Source of the DNA: Biscogniauxia marginata
Lineage: Eukaryota > Ascomycota > Sordariomycetes > Xylariales > Xylariaceae
Direction: 5' to 3'
Assembly: GCA_022695795.1 (NCBI GenBank)
Contig: MU404117.1
Location: forward strand, 62,001 to 126,000
Length of the DNA stretch: 64,000 nt
Of the stretch, positions 20,280 through 31,303 are shown in pieces. A program made the position numbers and the translations under genes. The notes under the pieces were generated by a model, which made no database searches, was not told the DNA's origin, and was given only the letters and a program-made list of their open reading frames with translations. The first letter of the stretch is position 1; the number at the start of each line of letters is the position of its first letter.

Positions 20280-22700
20280 CTTGAGCCCTCTGTGTTTCTC
20301 TCTCTATCCGGACTCGAGATGCCAATACTCCTCTTCGGGGCTCCGATAGGAAATAGGCGAAAGGAGATGTAGATTGTGTTTGGATATATTTTTCCGTGCA
20401 GGTGAAGCTTGAGGTACTAGTGGGGAGGTATTCAATACGGCTGAAGCTGTAGTGAAAAAAAGGGCGCTAAATTGGGCAAATCAACATTGTCATGGCGCCT
20501 GTTCTTATCGTTATCATAGCCGCCAGCCGCCAACGGCCCGTGGGCCTGTGCGTTCATGTGCCTTACACCCAAGGTTAGCCAAACTTGCAAGGTGACGCAA
20601 GGTGAACCCAGCTGCGCGGATCGCGAATACTTCGTAATGTACATCTATACCTAATATATTCCGTCGATTTTTTTTTCCTTTTTGACTTTGCTTTTTGTTT
20701 CTAAACTCCTTTCACAATTCCCGATTTGCTGGTTTTCTTTTTTAGATCTACAAGATGCATGTCATTCTACATATTTTGCAATCACCAGACTCTTCCGATG
20801 CAGAGGTAAATAGCTTGGCTCTATTCTTCCCTTCCACAGTGTTACTGTCCATTTCCCTACTAGCTTAAATATGAAGTCGGCTCTTGTTGTTGTTCTGTCA
20901 ATCCTTACGGGAACACACCCGAGAGAGAACATGAGAAAGAAGGAGAATCATTTAGTCCCATAAATTCAAACCGACCCTTGCGACTTTTCCATCTTGCGAA
21001 TATCGGCGCTCAAGAACACTAGTCAGTCGGGTGGATAAACATTCGCATGAAGGACTCGTGAGACGACGATCATTCCCGTAGCAAGTAAAGAAAGAAAAAA
21101 GAAAAGAGATAGAAAAAGAAAATAAGCTAGCTAACCATGCTTGCTCATTTCCACGCGATTCAGTCCAACATATAAGCGATGCGTACTATGCATATAGGTA
21201 GGCACCTAATGTATGGGTATGGGTATGGGTATAGGTATATGTAGGTCGTCGCGGTGAAACAGCCGAATGCTGTATACATGCGAGTCTCTCTCGATAAGGT
21301 GCAGTCTGCTGTGTCTCGGCGTCTTACACCCCCACTCCCCATCCTGCAGACTTCTATCAGTTATTAGGTAGATAGCAACTGGAAATCTTTCGATTCTACG
21401 GATCTATATTAATATCGATCATATGATCGGCGATATTCAACCGGTCACTTCAGCCATATTGCGTTCGTGCAGTAATCCCTTGCGATTATCTGGGTCCCCG
21501 GGCTTTTGCAGCAAAAGGTCATAAGTAGGTTGCTCTCTTAAGATACCTATAGGTAGTCGCTGTGATATTTAGAGATCCCGAGCCATCGTCTAAAGAGTGG
21601 CAATGAAACCCAAACACCCCCTATAAGAAAAAAACCTCGTTGGTTGGATCGCTAGATGACCTGTATCACCAACTACCCATATGTATGGACCTTCACACGC
21701 ATGGCAGAGATAAGATTAGATGCACAGATCGACGGTGGTCCGTGAGTGAGCAAGAGACCCTAGGAAACGGCCCATGTTCTTTTTTGGTCATGGACCTTAA
21801 TCTGACTTCTACTGATGAGTTCATGTCGGGGAACGTTGCACTTCATCTCCTTCTATGCACCGTCGCGATATGCGTGGGCCGTTTCGTAGGCTAGTCTATC
21901 CCGTGATTCACAATCATGAAAGGGCAAGGTTGTCACGTTTTGCCATAGCAGCACCAGTGCGGCGCCTGAGAGGCGTAGAGTGGGCACCGGTCTGCAGCTA
22001 AGTGAGTCCCTTGAGCGGGCATCTGGCTGATCGCAACGACAATCCAAGCCGGTCAAGAAGTGCGGTGGAGCAGGCAGGCCCCGTCATCTGGCCTTGTGAG
22101 GCGTCGACGTTTGGTTTAAGGGCTAGGGGCATGAAGGCTTAATGGCTTAAGGCTTAAGGGCCATACTTCGGCAGGCGTAAGATAGGTAAATAGGGAGTGT
22201 TTCCCGTCGGCATACCGTATTCAGACAACTCGGCGATACCGGACACGGGTGTCGTTAGGAGGTTGAGGGGTTCTTTGACGCGAGAAAGCTCAAGTCGTGT
22301 CTCTTTTTTTGTTTCCCTCCAATCCATAGCGCGTCTTCCGAATTATTCCTTTTGTCGGTTACCTAAAAAACCCGGTTCAGATCATTCGGCAGAGGTGCTC
22401 AGGGCACCCTGGGTTTAAACTTGAAACATGAAGATTTCACCATCGACTTCGCAGATGCGCGTCGTAGCCAAGCCTTTGGGAGGCTTCCCGAATGTCGTGC
22501 CACCTTTCAGGGCATTGCCGTATCGGAAAGCCATGTTAATTGGTGTCACCCTCTCCACGGCAGTCTCTAGGCTCTTTTAGTTAGCGAGTCGGTACGGGCT
22601 TCATCTGAGCAAGAGATTGGGTTTAGCTCCCGAGATCCAGAATCAGGGTACATACTCGACAAACGGCCAGGCGCATTACGCAGGCTTCCTCGGCAAGGGA
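20280..22700. other. Non-coding stretch, promoter of dis3 and beyond
   Basis: The first few hundred bases are the dis3 promoter. The rest holds only short ORFs without family resemblance. Local repeats are a GGGTAT run at 21211-21240 and three GGCTTAA-like units at about 22134-22160. Confidence 0.45.
21211..21240. repeat. Short tandem GGGTAT repeat
   Basis: Three tandem GGGTAT units and one degenerate unit. It is too short, and the wrong sequence, for a TTAGGG telomere; a simple microsatellite. Confidence 0.7.
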
Positions 22701-24600
22701 AAATGAGATGCAGACCGAGCTACCTACGCTTTGAAAAAGCGTCCTTGACGCCACAGCAATAACAGTTAACTTGCCATTGCGTCATCACTGCAGAGCGGTC
22801 TCCTACGTACAGCTCTACGGAGAGGCAAGCGAAGCCACCACGAGGTGTATCGGAAATAGAGCGAGGACCCCCCCCCCCGGAGAAGTGAGAGGGGGGGGGA
22901 CGGTACCAACCTGCGGCGCCAAGTCCAAGAATGGACGGGCCTCGTCAAATTGTAGAAGCCTGCAAGAGCGGGTAACCAGGGTCTCCCGCGCTGTCGTGAT
23001 ATGCACGGGCAACAGACAACGGGCGAACAGGCAGCCTGAGCGTTAGACGGTGGGTCAATAAGACAGATCGTGGAGTACACTCCTTGCGGGTGCCAATACC
23101 GGCGCTGTATCCTGTAGGTAGACGCAAGCAGAAGAGAGACTGCCGAAGAGGGGGGGGGACCAGGTCAAAACTTGCTTTCTCGATTGTGGGTGGTGGCATT
23201 GCCGCGCCAGTGTGGGTGCGTCTTCTTGATCATGGCTGTGCCCAACATCCACAGAGGCTGGGGTCTCGTCCACGAACACGACGTACTGGCTCGGTTGATT
23301 CGGAGAAACCGCGTGGAGACGGGGGCAAGCCACATTAACACGGTTTGATAAGAGTCAGCGTTTGTAATGCGATGCCATGCCATGCCGGGCTACTGTATGC
23401 AGGCAGCAGGCCACACGCAGCCCGCAACACCCCCCTGTCCGTCTGCAAGCCATCTGTTGGATGGAGCAACGATGGGCGGCTTGGGCGGTTGCACTTAAGC
23501 AAGAGTGGGGACAGCCGGATGCCAAGATGACCCATGATTTGCAGATAGTCCGTGGGTTTTGCCAGGTTCTTCACTTCGATGGGTGTCAGCTGGTTGGCCG
23601 ACGAGACCTCATCCCAAGTCGTCGACCAATCGTGCGAGGAGCCCGTCAACGAAGTAGGATGCCCTCAGCACCAGGCCCCTTGTCAGATTATCCTCCTAGT
23701 CCCCTCTTTGATACCCTCCTCGCCCTCCGCTACACACCATCTTCTCGGTTATCCCAGCACTCCCCAAATGATATGGGCCTACACCAAGAGTCGTGCCGCC
23801 TGCTCATATATCAGAGACCCCACCGGGTCACATGAGGATTCTAGAAGCGCTGGTGTTTCCAACATGTTTGCTTCGTCGATTGTTAGCAGCGTGTTTAGAG
23901 ATGGCTCTGTTAGATTTCGACAGCCATGGGGGGACCATCTTGAGAAATAGGAAAGTCACAGACGGAAGCTGTCCGTGAGCGATTTCGGAACTAGAGTTCC
24001 CGGCCGTCCATCGGTTTCTGGGTATGAGAGGTTGTCTTTGTTGCCCTCTTCCAACTTGAGGCCGAGCACAAGGCGGCGACCCAGATCGGAGGAGCTATTC
24101 TCGTCTCAGGGTCGATATCCGCGAGAAATCGACTATCGCGGCAGATTTGACCCGCTGGCTGGGCACATTTGCACCATGAGTATGCTTTTTTTATGCTAGG
24201 TAAATTATTCCAGCCCAACCTAAACCTTCATCATCCTTCTCCCTCCTGCGAGCCATGTCATGACCGTAGCAGTACTGCCCCTGTCTTCGTCCGTAGCCCA
24301 GATACCATGGCCTCATTATTCAGCTGTGGCGCGTTTTAACACACATCTGAAGGTAGGGATTAACTCGGGTAGACCAATCATGGTAAGACTTCCAAAGATC
24401 TCGACCATGAGTCTGCTCACCGTCTCGAGACTAGATCGTCTGATCGTTGGTTGTGACTATCAACTACGCTCTCCAGACCTATCTCACGCTATCAATCGAA
24501 CCGGCCAGGATTGTGAAACATATGGGTGATCTAACTCTCGATACCCAGTCTAGTCGTAGTGCTCGCAAGGGTACGAAATTCGAGTGCGTGGTGCCATGTG
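22700..24600. other. GC-richer non-coding stretch with overlapping ORFs on both strands
   Basis: ORFs of 60-150 codons overlap on both strands because stop codons are scarce here. None shows a recognisable domain, consistent codon choice or splice continuity with a neighbour. The longest, 23377-23835 plus, is rich in Cys, Arg, His and Gln and looks random. I cannot exclude a lineage-specific gene. Confidence 0.35.
22868..22899. repeat. C11/G9 homopolymer hairpin
   Basis: Eleven C (22868-22878) are followed after a 12-nt spacer by nine G (22891-22899). This gives a potential perfect 9-bp G-C stem, and each arm is also a G-run on one strand. No gene is attached to it. Confidence 0.7.
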
Positions 24601-27600
24601 AGCCTGTGTGATATTCATGAGCTCATTAATGCTCCGGATCATCGCAGCTCCCCACACTCCAGCATGCCCTGTATATGGAGCATCGGCAATCGTATACGCA
24701 TATGTGACCTCCCATGGCAAGATCCGTAGATGCCATCTGGTGGACTTCTCCTTACGAGAGTAGACGATCAGCCCTCTGACAGCTGAAACTCGTCAACGTA
24801 GGAAGGGATAAAAGCCCAGCGTGCCTACGGCGGGTTGGGGGGTTTTCTGCAGGTCGACGAATGCGCGAAGCTAGAGCTTGGCTGCAGCATCGTGCAGGAA
24901 AGGGAGGAAGAATAATAAAGAAAGAGAAAAGGACGACATAGGGCCCTGTGCTACCTAACCGTTTTGGCCAATAATTCTGAAGTCCCTGGTAGGTAACATA
25001 TCACAAAGTTTGTGTCCAAATATACTCGTACCAGTTGCCTCTCATGCGCCGTATAAGCGAGATCTTCCGGTCTCCACTTGCATGTGAAAGGATAGAACTT
25101 GAAGGGTGTTCCGAGACCAAGTCGTCAAGTTACATACCTAGTCTGCTAGGCATACGAAACTGCGGGTTCCAGATTGTTGATACGCGCACTTGCTGGCCTC
25201 ATGAGTCCATGGAAGTTGAAACAGCATGGATGGTCCAGTTACCGGACTCCTAATGGTCAGGGAGTTCCTGATTTGCTCCCGGGGTGCCATGCGGTAGTAT
25301 TCATTTTCAGTAATGTGATCTAAGCCGACCTCGTTTTACGGGAAGATACAGGTTGATATGCCTTGTTTATTTGCCCGTAATACGGAATACTTAGGCGTGC
25401 CTTATTTAGGTATGAGAGAGCGGCCAATGCGAAGATATTGACATACTTTCTACAGAGCTGAATATGAAGGGTTGATGACGGGCAACCGGATGCCGGACTA
25501 ACCCTCGAGTGTCCGCCTCCGCGCCTGGAGCCAATGTGGAAACGGTGCAACTCGATAGTTATTCATACATGGTATATTATGAACCCAACCCGCGCTTGTC
25601 CCGATTACTGAGGTTTTTTCCTCGCCGAGTCTGTTTCGATGCCACTAACTCAGGGTAGAGCCTAATAGATTCAGCTTTTCTTGGCGCAACGTAGCATTCG
25701 CATGCACACGGCTTAGAAATCTTGAGATCAATCGCATGAAACAAACAAACCTCGGGGACAAGAGCAGACTCGTGGGCCTCATCCGTTGTGTCTTTTTTAG
25801 AAACACGAGACCCATACAACAAAGTGCTGAGAGAGTAGTAGCGATCTAGAAGACCTTCCAGGCAATCTAGAGCCATGGTGAAGGGCCGTTTGTCTTCCGC
25901 CCGTCTTGGCATGGCCGATAAATTGATGGTTCGCGTCTGGCTAGTAGCGTAGAACGATCACTTCGATCTCGTCGACAATTGGCTGGCTGGTCCCAGTGGC
26001 GCACGTATTTCTGATGTCGGGTTGGAGACCGGGCTGGCCTAACTGGCCTGGCTAGCCTATAACTGAGCAGAACAACATTACGGTTGATGATAGCTTCTCG
26101 GGCCTACGTGGTTCACCGAGAAGAACGGTGGTGCCGACGTCTCGGTATCACTGGAAATAAACCTTAGGAATTATGAGATCATTGAACATAGTCAGGTGGA
26201 TAGTAAGGGTCCTCCTCGTAGAGCGGGGCGCCAACAATGATACCATTTGAATCACTTTCACGAGCAAGAGGCGAGGCTGGAGGAGACGCGTAAAGGAGGT
26301 CTCGTATCATATCGGTGAGATAGGGGGGAAGAACGGGGTGGAATACACACAGTTAGGCACGGTATGAGGAGGTATGAGTCAACCCAGCTCAAGTCTAGAC
26401 ACCAACACCAGGCGTGTAGCTAGAGTTGATTCACGTCCAACACCATTACATTGGTAGGTAGGTAGGTAGGTATGTATGTATGTAGGGTGGGTAGGTAGCC
26501 AAGGTAGAGCGAGCTACTATATTCCACCTAGGCAGCGATGAATGACCAGTTTTTACACCTGGAAACAAGGGATACCTAACTGAATAAGAGATGACGAAAC
26601 ATTATGCGTTGAAAAAATCCCGGGGGCGTGTTAAGCGATGAAGCCATTACACTTTGTCTCATTCCTAATACTACCTACCTACAGTCTCCAGCCCATGTTT
26701 TTGGTACCACCGATGTATCTCGGCGAAGACAAGAGCGTATGACAGAATAGAACAGACTGGGTTGAAAAGGAGAGAGTTAGGATAGCCTTGCAGCTGCTTG
26801 TTTCTTCTTCTTGGGTATCTACCTGGGTAGCTATAAACCTAAGGGTATCTTATAAGTTGCATCTTCCTCCAATGGGGGTGTTGCTTTTGTGTGGCTGCAT
26901 TTATATCCTTCACCGGTCGATTGCCTCTTCGGGTAGTCGTAATAAATGCTGCTGACATCGTGGGGTGCGGCCTCGACGCACCACCGTAAGCCGAGCTGCT
27001 AGGTTCGAAATACGTCGGTGCACAAAGCATGTCAGAACGATCATGAGGGACACTCCCTCGACGTGTCGAAAGCCAGAAAGGTAAACAGAGAGGGCAGTTT
27101 GACGCTTGCATGCTGGTGTCGCGCTGGCGCCTTGGAGCGCATCGTTGCACAGCATTTCGTATGCTTGGCCCGCTTAGCTTGGCTGAATGACTTACTTGTT
27201 CGTAACCTTTTTTTCTTCTCCGGCCGTGTTAGTGGCAGCGATGTCGAAGAGTCGGAACGACGGTGCGAACGCGCTTCGTAAGTTGTTTACGATATTCCCG
27301 GATAGAACTACCTAACATGAAAATAAGCGCATATTAACATCCAGAGCGCCGTAGTTAATTTGTAGTTAGTCCAGCTTGCCGAATGCTTACCTCACATGGC
27401 TACATGTAGGTTGCCCACATCACCTCATATTGGTTTCGCACCCCGCGCGCCCACAACCACGACGCTGCGCATGAGGTTTTTCTTTAGCGATTATCTTCCC
27501 TGATAGCAGTTAGCCTATCCGCCAATACATATACTTGTATGCTGATGAGGACCAAGCCGTACATAGTCGTGAAGGAGCTATTGTCGCTCCGCTGCATAAT

Positions 27601-29100
27601 CGCAGCACGAGACTGACTATCGAAACATGATCTTCGTCTAAGTCGGTACTAGGCCAGTGTAGTTTGGCCATTGGCCCCACATTTTGATAGAATTTCCGTA
27701 ACGGGCAGCTTATAGAGACAAGATTCGCCGAGCGAAGTTGTCGTACGCAACACAGCAGTCTGTCATTTTTGTTTTATTCCTCCCCAGAATTGATTAGGTT
27801 AAAGGTTTCGACTCACGCGAAGATTCCGCTACTACTTGCTTATCAATACGCAGATGGAGGGGAGTTCTTGGCCCACTTCCAAGTAAACCAAGTAATCAAG
27901 ACAAAAATAGCAGTATTGATGGACCTTGGGAACGTAAAGAATACTACATCTACTGTCAACATGAAGTAGAGCGATTCAAGGGAGAAGGAACCCTGATAGA
28001 ATAGGCAAACTAGGTAGTTAGTGGCCGGGGCAAAGACCGACCGATCTCTGAATTATTTCCGCTACTACATGTAGTAATAGTCTACCGGCTGAACTAAACT
28101 AACCTTAAGCTAAACCAAACTAATACATAAATTGCGCCTTGGAGATACATAGATAATTGCTTACCTCGCAAACGTGAGACTAGTCTTATACTTCTCTATA
28201 TGGGGCATCAACTATTGAATCTAGAAACATTGCTAAGTATGACTGTGCTGTTTGCATGCATGAGTCTTTAATGTCGACGAAAGTACGGGCAAGACAATTT
28301 GTAAGTTCCGACAGAAAACTATTAATATAGATTTACCTTAGGTAAGGCACATGTGCATGTCATTTGATGCTTCAACTAGCTAGGTATCGAACCGCCAAGC
28401 AGGAAAAATATTGTATACCTACCTATAGCTGGGTATCTAAGTATCCAAGTATCCAGGTATGTAGATAGGTATAGATTTGAACAGTACCTGACACGCTTGA
28501 CACGCTCACAACATGTGGTACATGTATCCTAGAAACACTTTGTCGCATTGATACCCTCACTGTTCATCTAACTTAACCATATCATTACGTACTCTTAGGA
28601 GTATACTCCGGCCTATGCACAATAGCACGCACGCATGTCCCGTCTATTTCCAGCATTGCGCCTCTGTATATGCTTGCTTACCTGCCTACCCAATGCTGCC
28701 CAAGCTAAACTAACCAAGATCCGTGTATCTACTTCGAGTGCATCTAGACGAAGAAGCAGCGGCGGATTTACTGTACATCGAAGCTAGGAGATCCCACCGT
28801 AGGTAAGCTGATGTCGACTTAGCCCGTTCGGGTAAGTGGTCCTTAGAATCTATGGGCGCTTTTACACATGTACAGGACATGTACATCGAGTCACCAGCCG
28901 CTGCGCCCAATCACACGCAAGCAGCTACTCAACCCTTGCCTGCGCATCGCATCGTCGGCTCGAAACTTTGATCTCAGGCAATCTTTACCTCTTTTTCTCC
29001 TCGTCCTCGACTTGCAGTTATGAGCATGAGAATCCCATGTACGCGGAGAGGATCGATTTCCACGGCTGCCACGGTCTACACATAACACATAACACATGAC
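24601..29100. other. Non-coding stretch with simple repeats
   Basis: No recognisable gene. ORFs such as 25577-25912 (minus, 111 codons) and 27769-27969 (plus, 66 codons) have no known similarity. Many TAGGTA/TACCTA units occur, notably at 26453-26485 and 28410-28470. Confidence 0.4.
26453..26485. repeat. (GGTA)n/(TGTA)n tetranucleotide microsatellite
   Basis: Tandem GGTA units pass into TGTA units over about 33 bp, a simple-sequence repeat in intergenic DNA. Confidence 0.8.
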
Positions 29101-29471
29101 AACCTTGGCGACGGGAGTTTCTGTCTACACTATCTTAGGTTTGAGTGATGCAGCTCGCTCGCAAATGTTAAACAGCATTTGAGGCTCCATAATCCGTGAT
29201 GCCATCGCCTATCGCCACACCCGAGGTTCTCTTGGCGTCCCTATCGTCGATGAATCATCCACGCCCTCGCGCCCCCTGCAACGCCCCATTTGTCTTCTCA
29301 TCCATCCTGACCCTTGTTTGCGCCTGGGCCGACGCCCTTGTCTATACTTGCACGGTACCGTCCTAGCACCCCCTTGGCCCTGCTCGAGCTTCGGCCTCTC
29401 TCACTCACACTTCGGCGTCGCGCTGGGCTACTTTGAGTCTAAGAGATTATTACTATTATCCATCGACGTTC

Positions 29472-29506
29472 GCGATTTGCGACTTGCGACCTGCGACCTG
29501 CGACTT
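29472..29506. repeat. Five tandem 7-bp units GCGAYYT
   Basis: The units GCGATTT, GCGACTT, GCGACCT, GCGACCT and GCGACTT follow one another exactly, a short minisatellite in the upstream region of the Rsc7-like gene. Confidence 0.75.
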
Positions 29507-30038
29507 ACCATTAGCCATTTGCCACTCGACATCCCTCGCTTCTCCCGTTCTATAGTCGCGTCCTCCTTCTCTTTCCCATTCCAGAGCGTCCTGGTCCTGG
29601 CGGTCGTGTCCAGCACTTGCATAGCCGCGCCTGCGTTTCGATCTTAACTCCGCATCGCATTACACGCATGCCGGCGCCGCTGCTATACAGACTTGCTAAC
29701 CTAAGTACCACGGGCGATATTGGGTATTGCCCGCTCTCCGGAAACACAATCTATTCCAGTTGTTTTCAGTCTACCTCCTGTGACAGTCAGTCTACGGTGG
29801 TCCTGTTCCTCATCCGCTTAACCCTAAGCTAAGCTAAGCTCTACGGAGCAACACGCCGCATTGCGCAACGCGAAGACTACCTCCTACTTACTTCCTAGCA
29901 CATCCGTTCTGTCGGCCTTGTCCACGGAGATTGAAGAGTCGAGGGCAACATCTCAACAACGTCAGCAACACAAGAACCCTGAGGTACTAGACCAAACGCA
30001 AATATTACCTACATACCGCCACTACGACAGCATCTCCA

Positions 30039-30102
30039 GTACTACTACCACAACTACTACCACAACTACAACTTACTACCACTACCACCACTACCACCAC
30101 AA
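30039..30102. repeat. ACT/ACC trinucleotide repeat
   Basis: About 64 bp consist almost wholly of ACT, ACC and ACA triplets. In one plus-strand frame they read as a polythreonine tract inside a 105-codon ORF (29861-30178) that has no other sign of being a gene. Confidence 0.75.
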
Positions 30103-31303
30103 GCACCGCCGATTGCAGGAAGGACCCGGCAAGCTTCCTCGCTCCTCCACCACCACCTCTAGCTGGGCTACCCGTTGATCCACACACCCACCCCCCCTCC
30201 ATCTATCTCCCTCTACACTAGGTGCCGCCCCGGCCAGTCATTGTCAACTTCTGTTTGTACATACTTACATTCCTGACTTTGCTGCTGCTGGCTCCCGTCT
30301 GCCACACCACACACCCCGGATTCTAAGTCGCAGGTTGCCCTGTCTGTCTATTGTTGTTTATCTGGTCAACGGCTATCGCATGTTCGTTGATGGAGATATC
30401 GTCTATATTTTGGTGTCTCTGTCGTTGATGGAAGATTTCAAACGAAGCTGCTGTGGCTCAGCCTACCGAATTACGACGCTGCCTACCTTCTTCTCCTCTT
30501 CTCTACCTTAGCTCCTAACACACAGCAACCCCTCCTCCCCTTTCCCTCTCTCCTCTCCCTCGCTCTTCTCCCCGAGCGGCCAAAGGGTCAATTCGTTACT
30601 TTCTTTCCCCGCCCACCCGTCCGTCTCCGCCGTGCCTTGATCTTGGCTGGAACCTTTTTTTCTTCATCCCCAATCCCATCACATTATTACACAGGAAGAA
30701 AAAGAAAAAAGGAAGAGGAACGAAAGAAAAGAGAATCTGTGCCTCGTCTTTTTTCTTTCTTTTCACTTCGTGGGCTTATTAAAATATTACAAGCGATTAG
30801 TCGAAGCCGAAGCCGAAAAGGAGAGAAAATAAGAAGAGGAAGAAAGTGTGAGAGGTTGACGAGAGTTAAAGAGGGAGGAATAAGGAAGAAGAGGGGCAAC
30901 TAATAAAGTGGAATCCCCGTTTCTGTCTTTGCGAAAAAGGGCAGAAACTTCACTTTCAACATAATTCTCGCTCAACGAGAACCCCCCCTCCCCTTCCACC
31001 CCCCGTCGCAAAAGCCTGCCCACCCCCCGATACGAAGGCTTGGTACTTCGCCTGGGTTTGCGCCAATCTACCAACCACATGCACGAGTAATCCTGCATAT
31101 CCTCCCACCTCGAAGCAAGCAAGCGCATCACATCACTTGCCATTCTCCCCAAGATCTACTACCCTCGCCTCGTCGCGCGTCATTCACCCTCTCTTACCTT
31201 TTTATCTAGTCCAACTATATCAAGACACGTCGCTCTGCAGGCACCGCTTTCTCCACGTCTCTTCCGTCGCCTGACGTGCAACATCGCAGCGTCGCCCGCC
31301 CGA

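Larger units (their letters stand above)
29101..31303. promoter_or_regulatory. Probable promoter and long 5' leader of the Rsc7-like gene
   Basis: This stretch changes from mixed sequence to strongly strand-asymmetric DNA before the Rsc7-like start codon. Pyrimidine-rich tracts lie at about 30480-30620, and purine-rich tracts at about 30687-30900, rich in GAAGAAA and GAGGAAG. Such leaders are common before broadly expressed ascomycete genes. Short upstream ORFs are present. The transcription start cannot be placed. Confidence 0.45.

Noticed and set aside
21211..21240. Internal telomere repeat
   Set aside because: The unit is GGGTAT with only three to four copies, not a TTAGGG array.
23377..23835. 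152-codon ORF in the 22.7-24.6 kb patch
   Set aside because: Overlaps open frames on the other strand, unusual residue composition, no splice partner or motif.
29861..30178. 105-codon ORF with polythreonine/polyhistidine
   Set aside because: Created by the ACT/ACC repeat; most likely upstream leader sequence.
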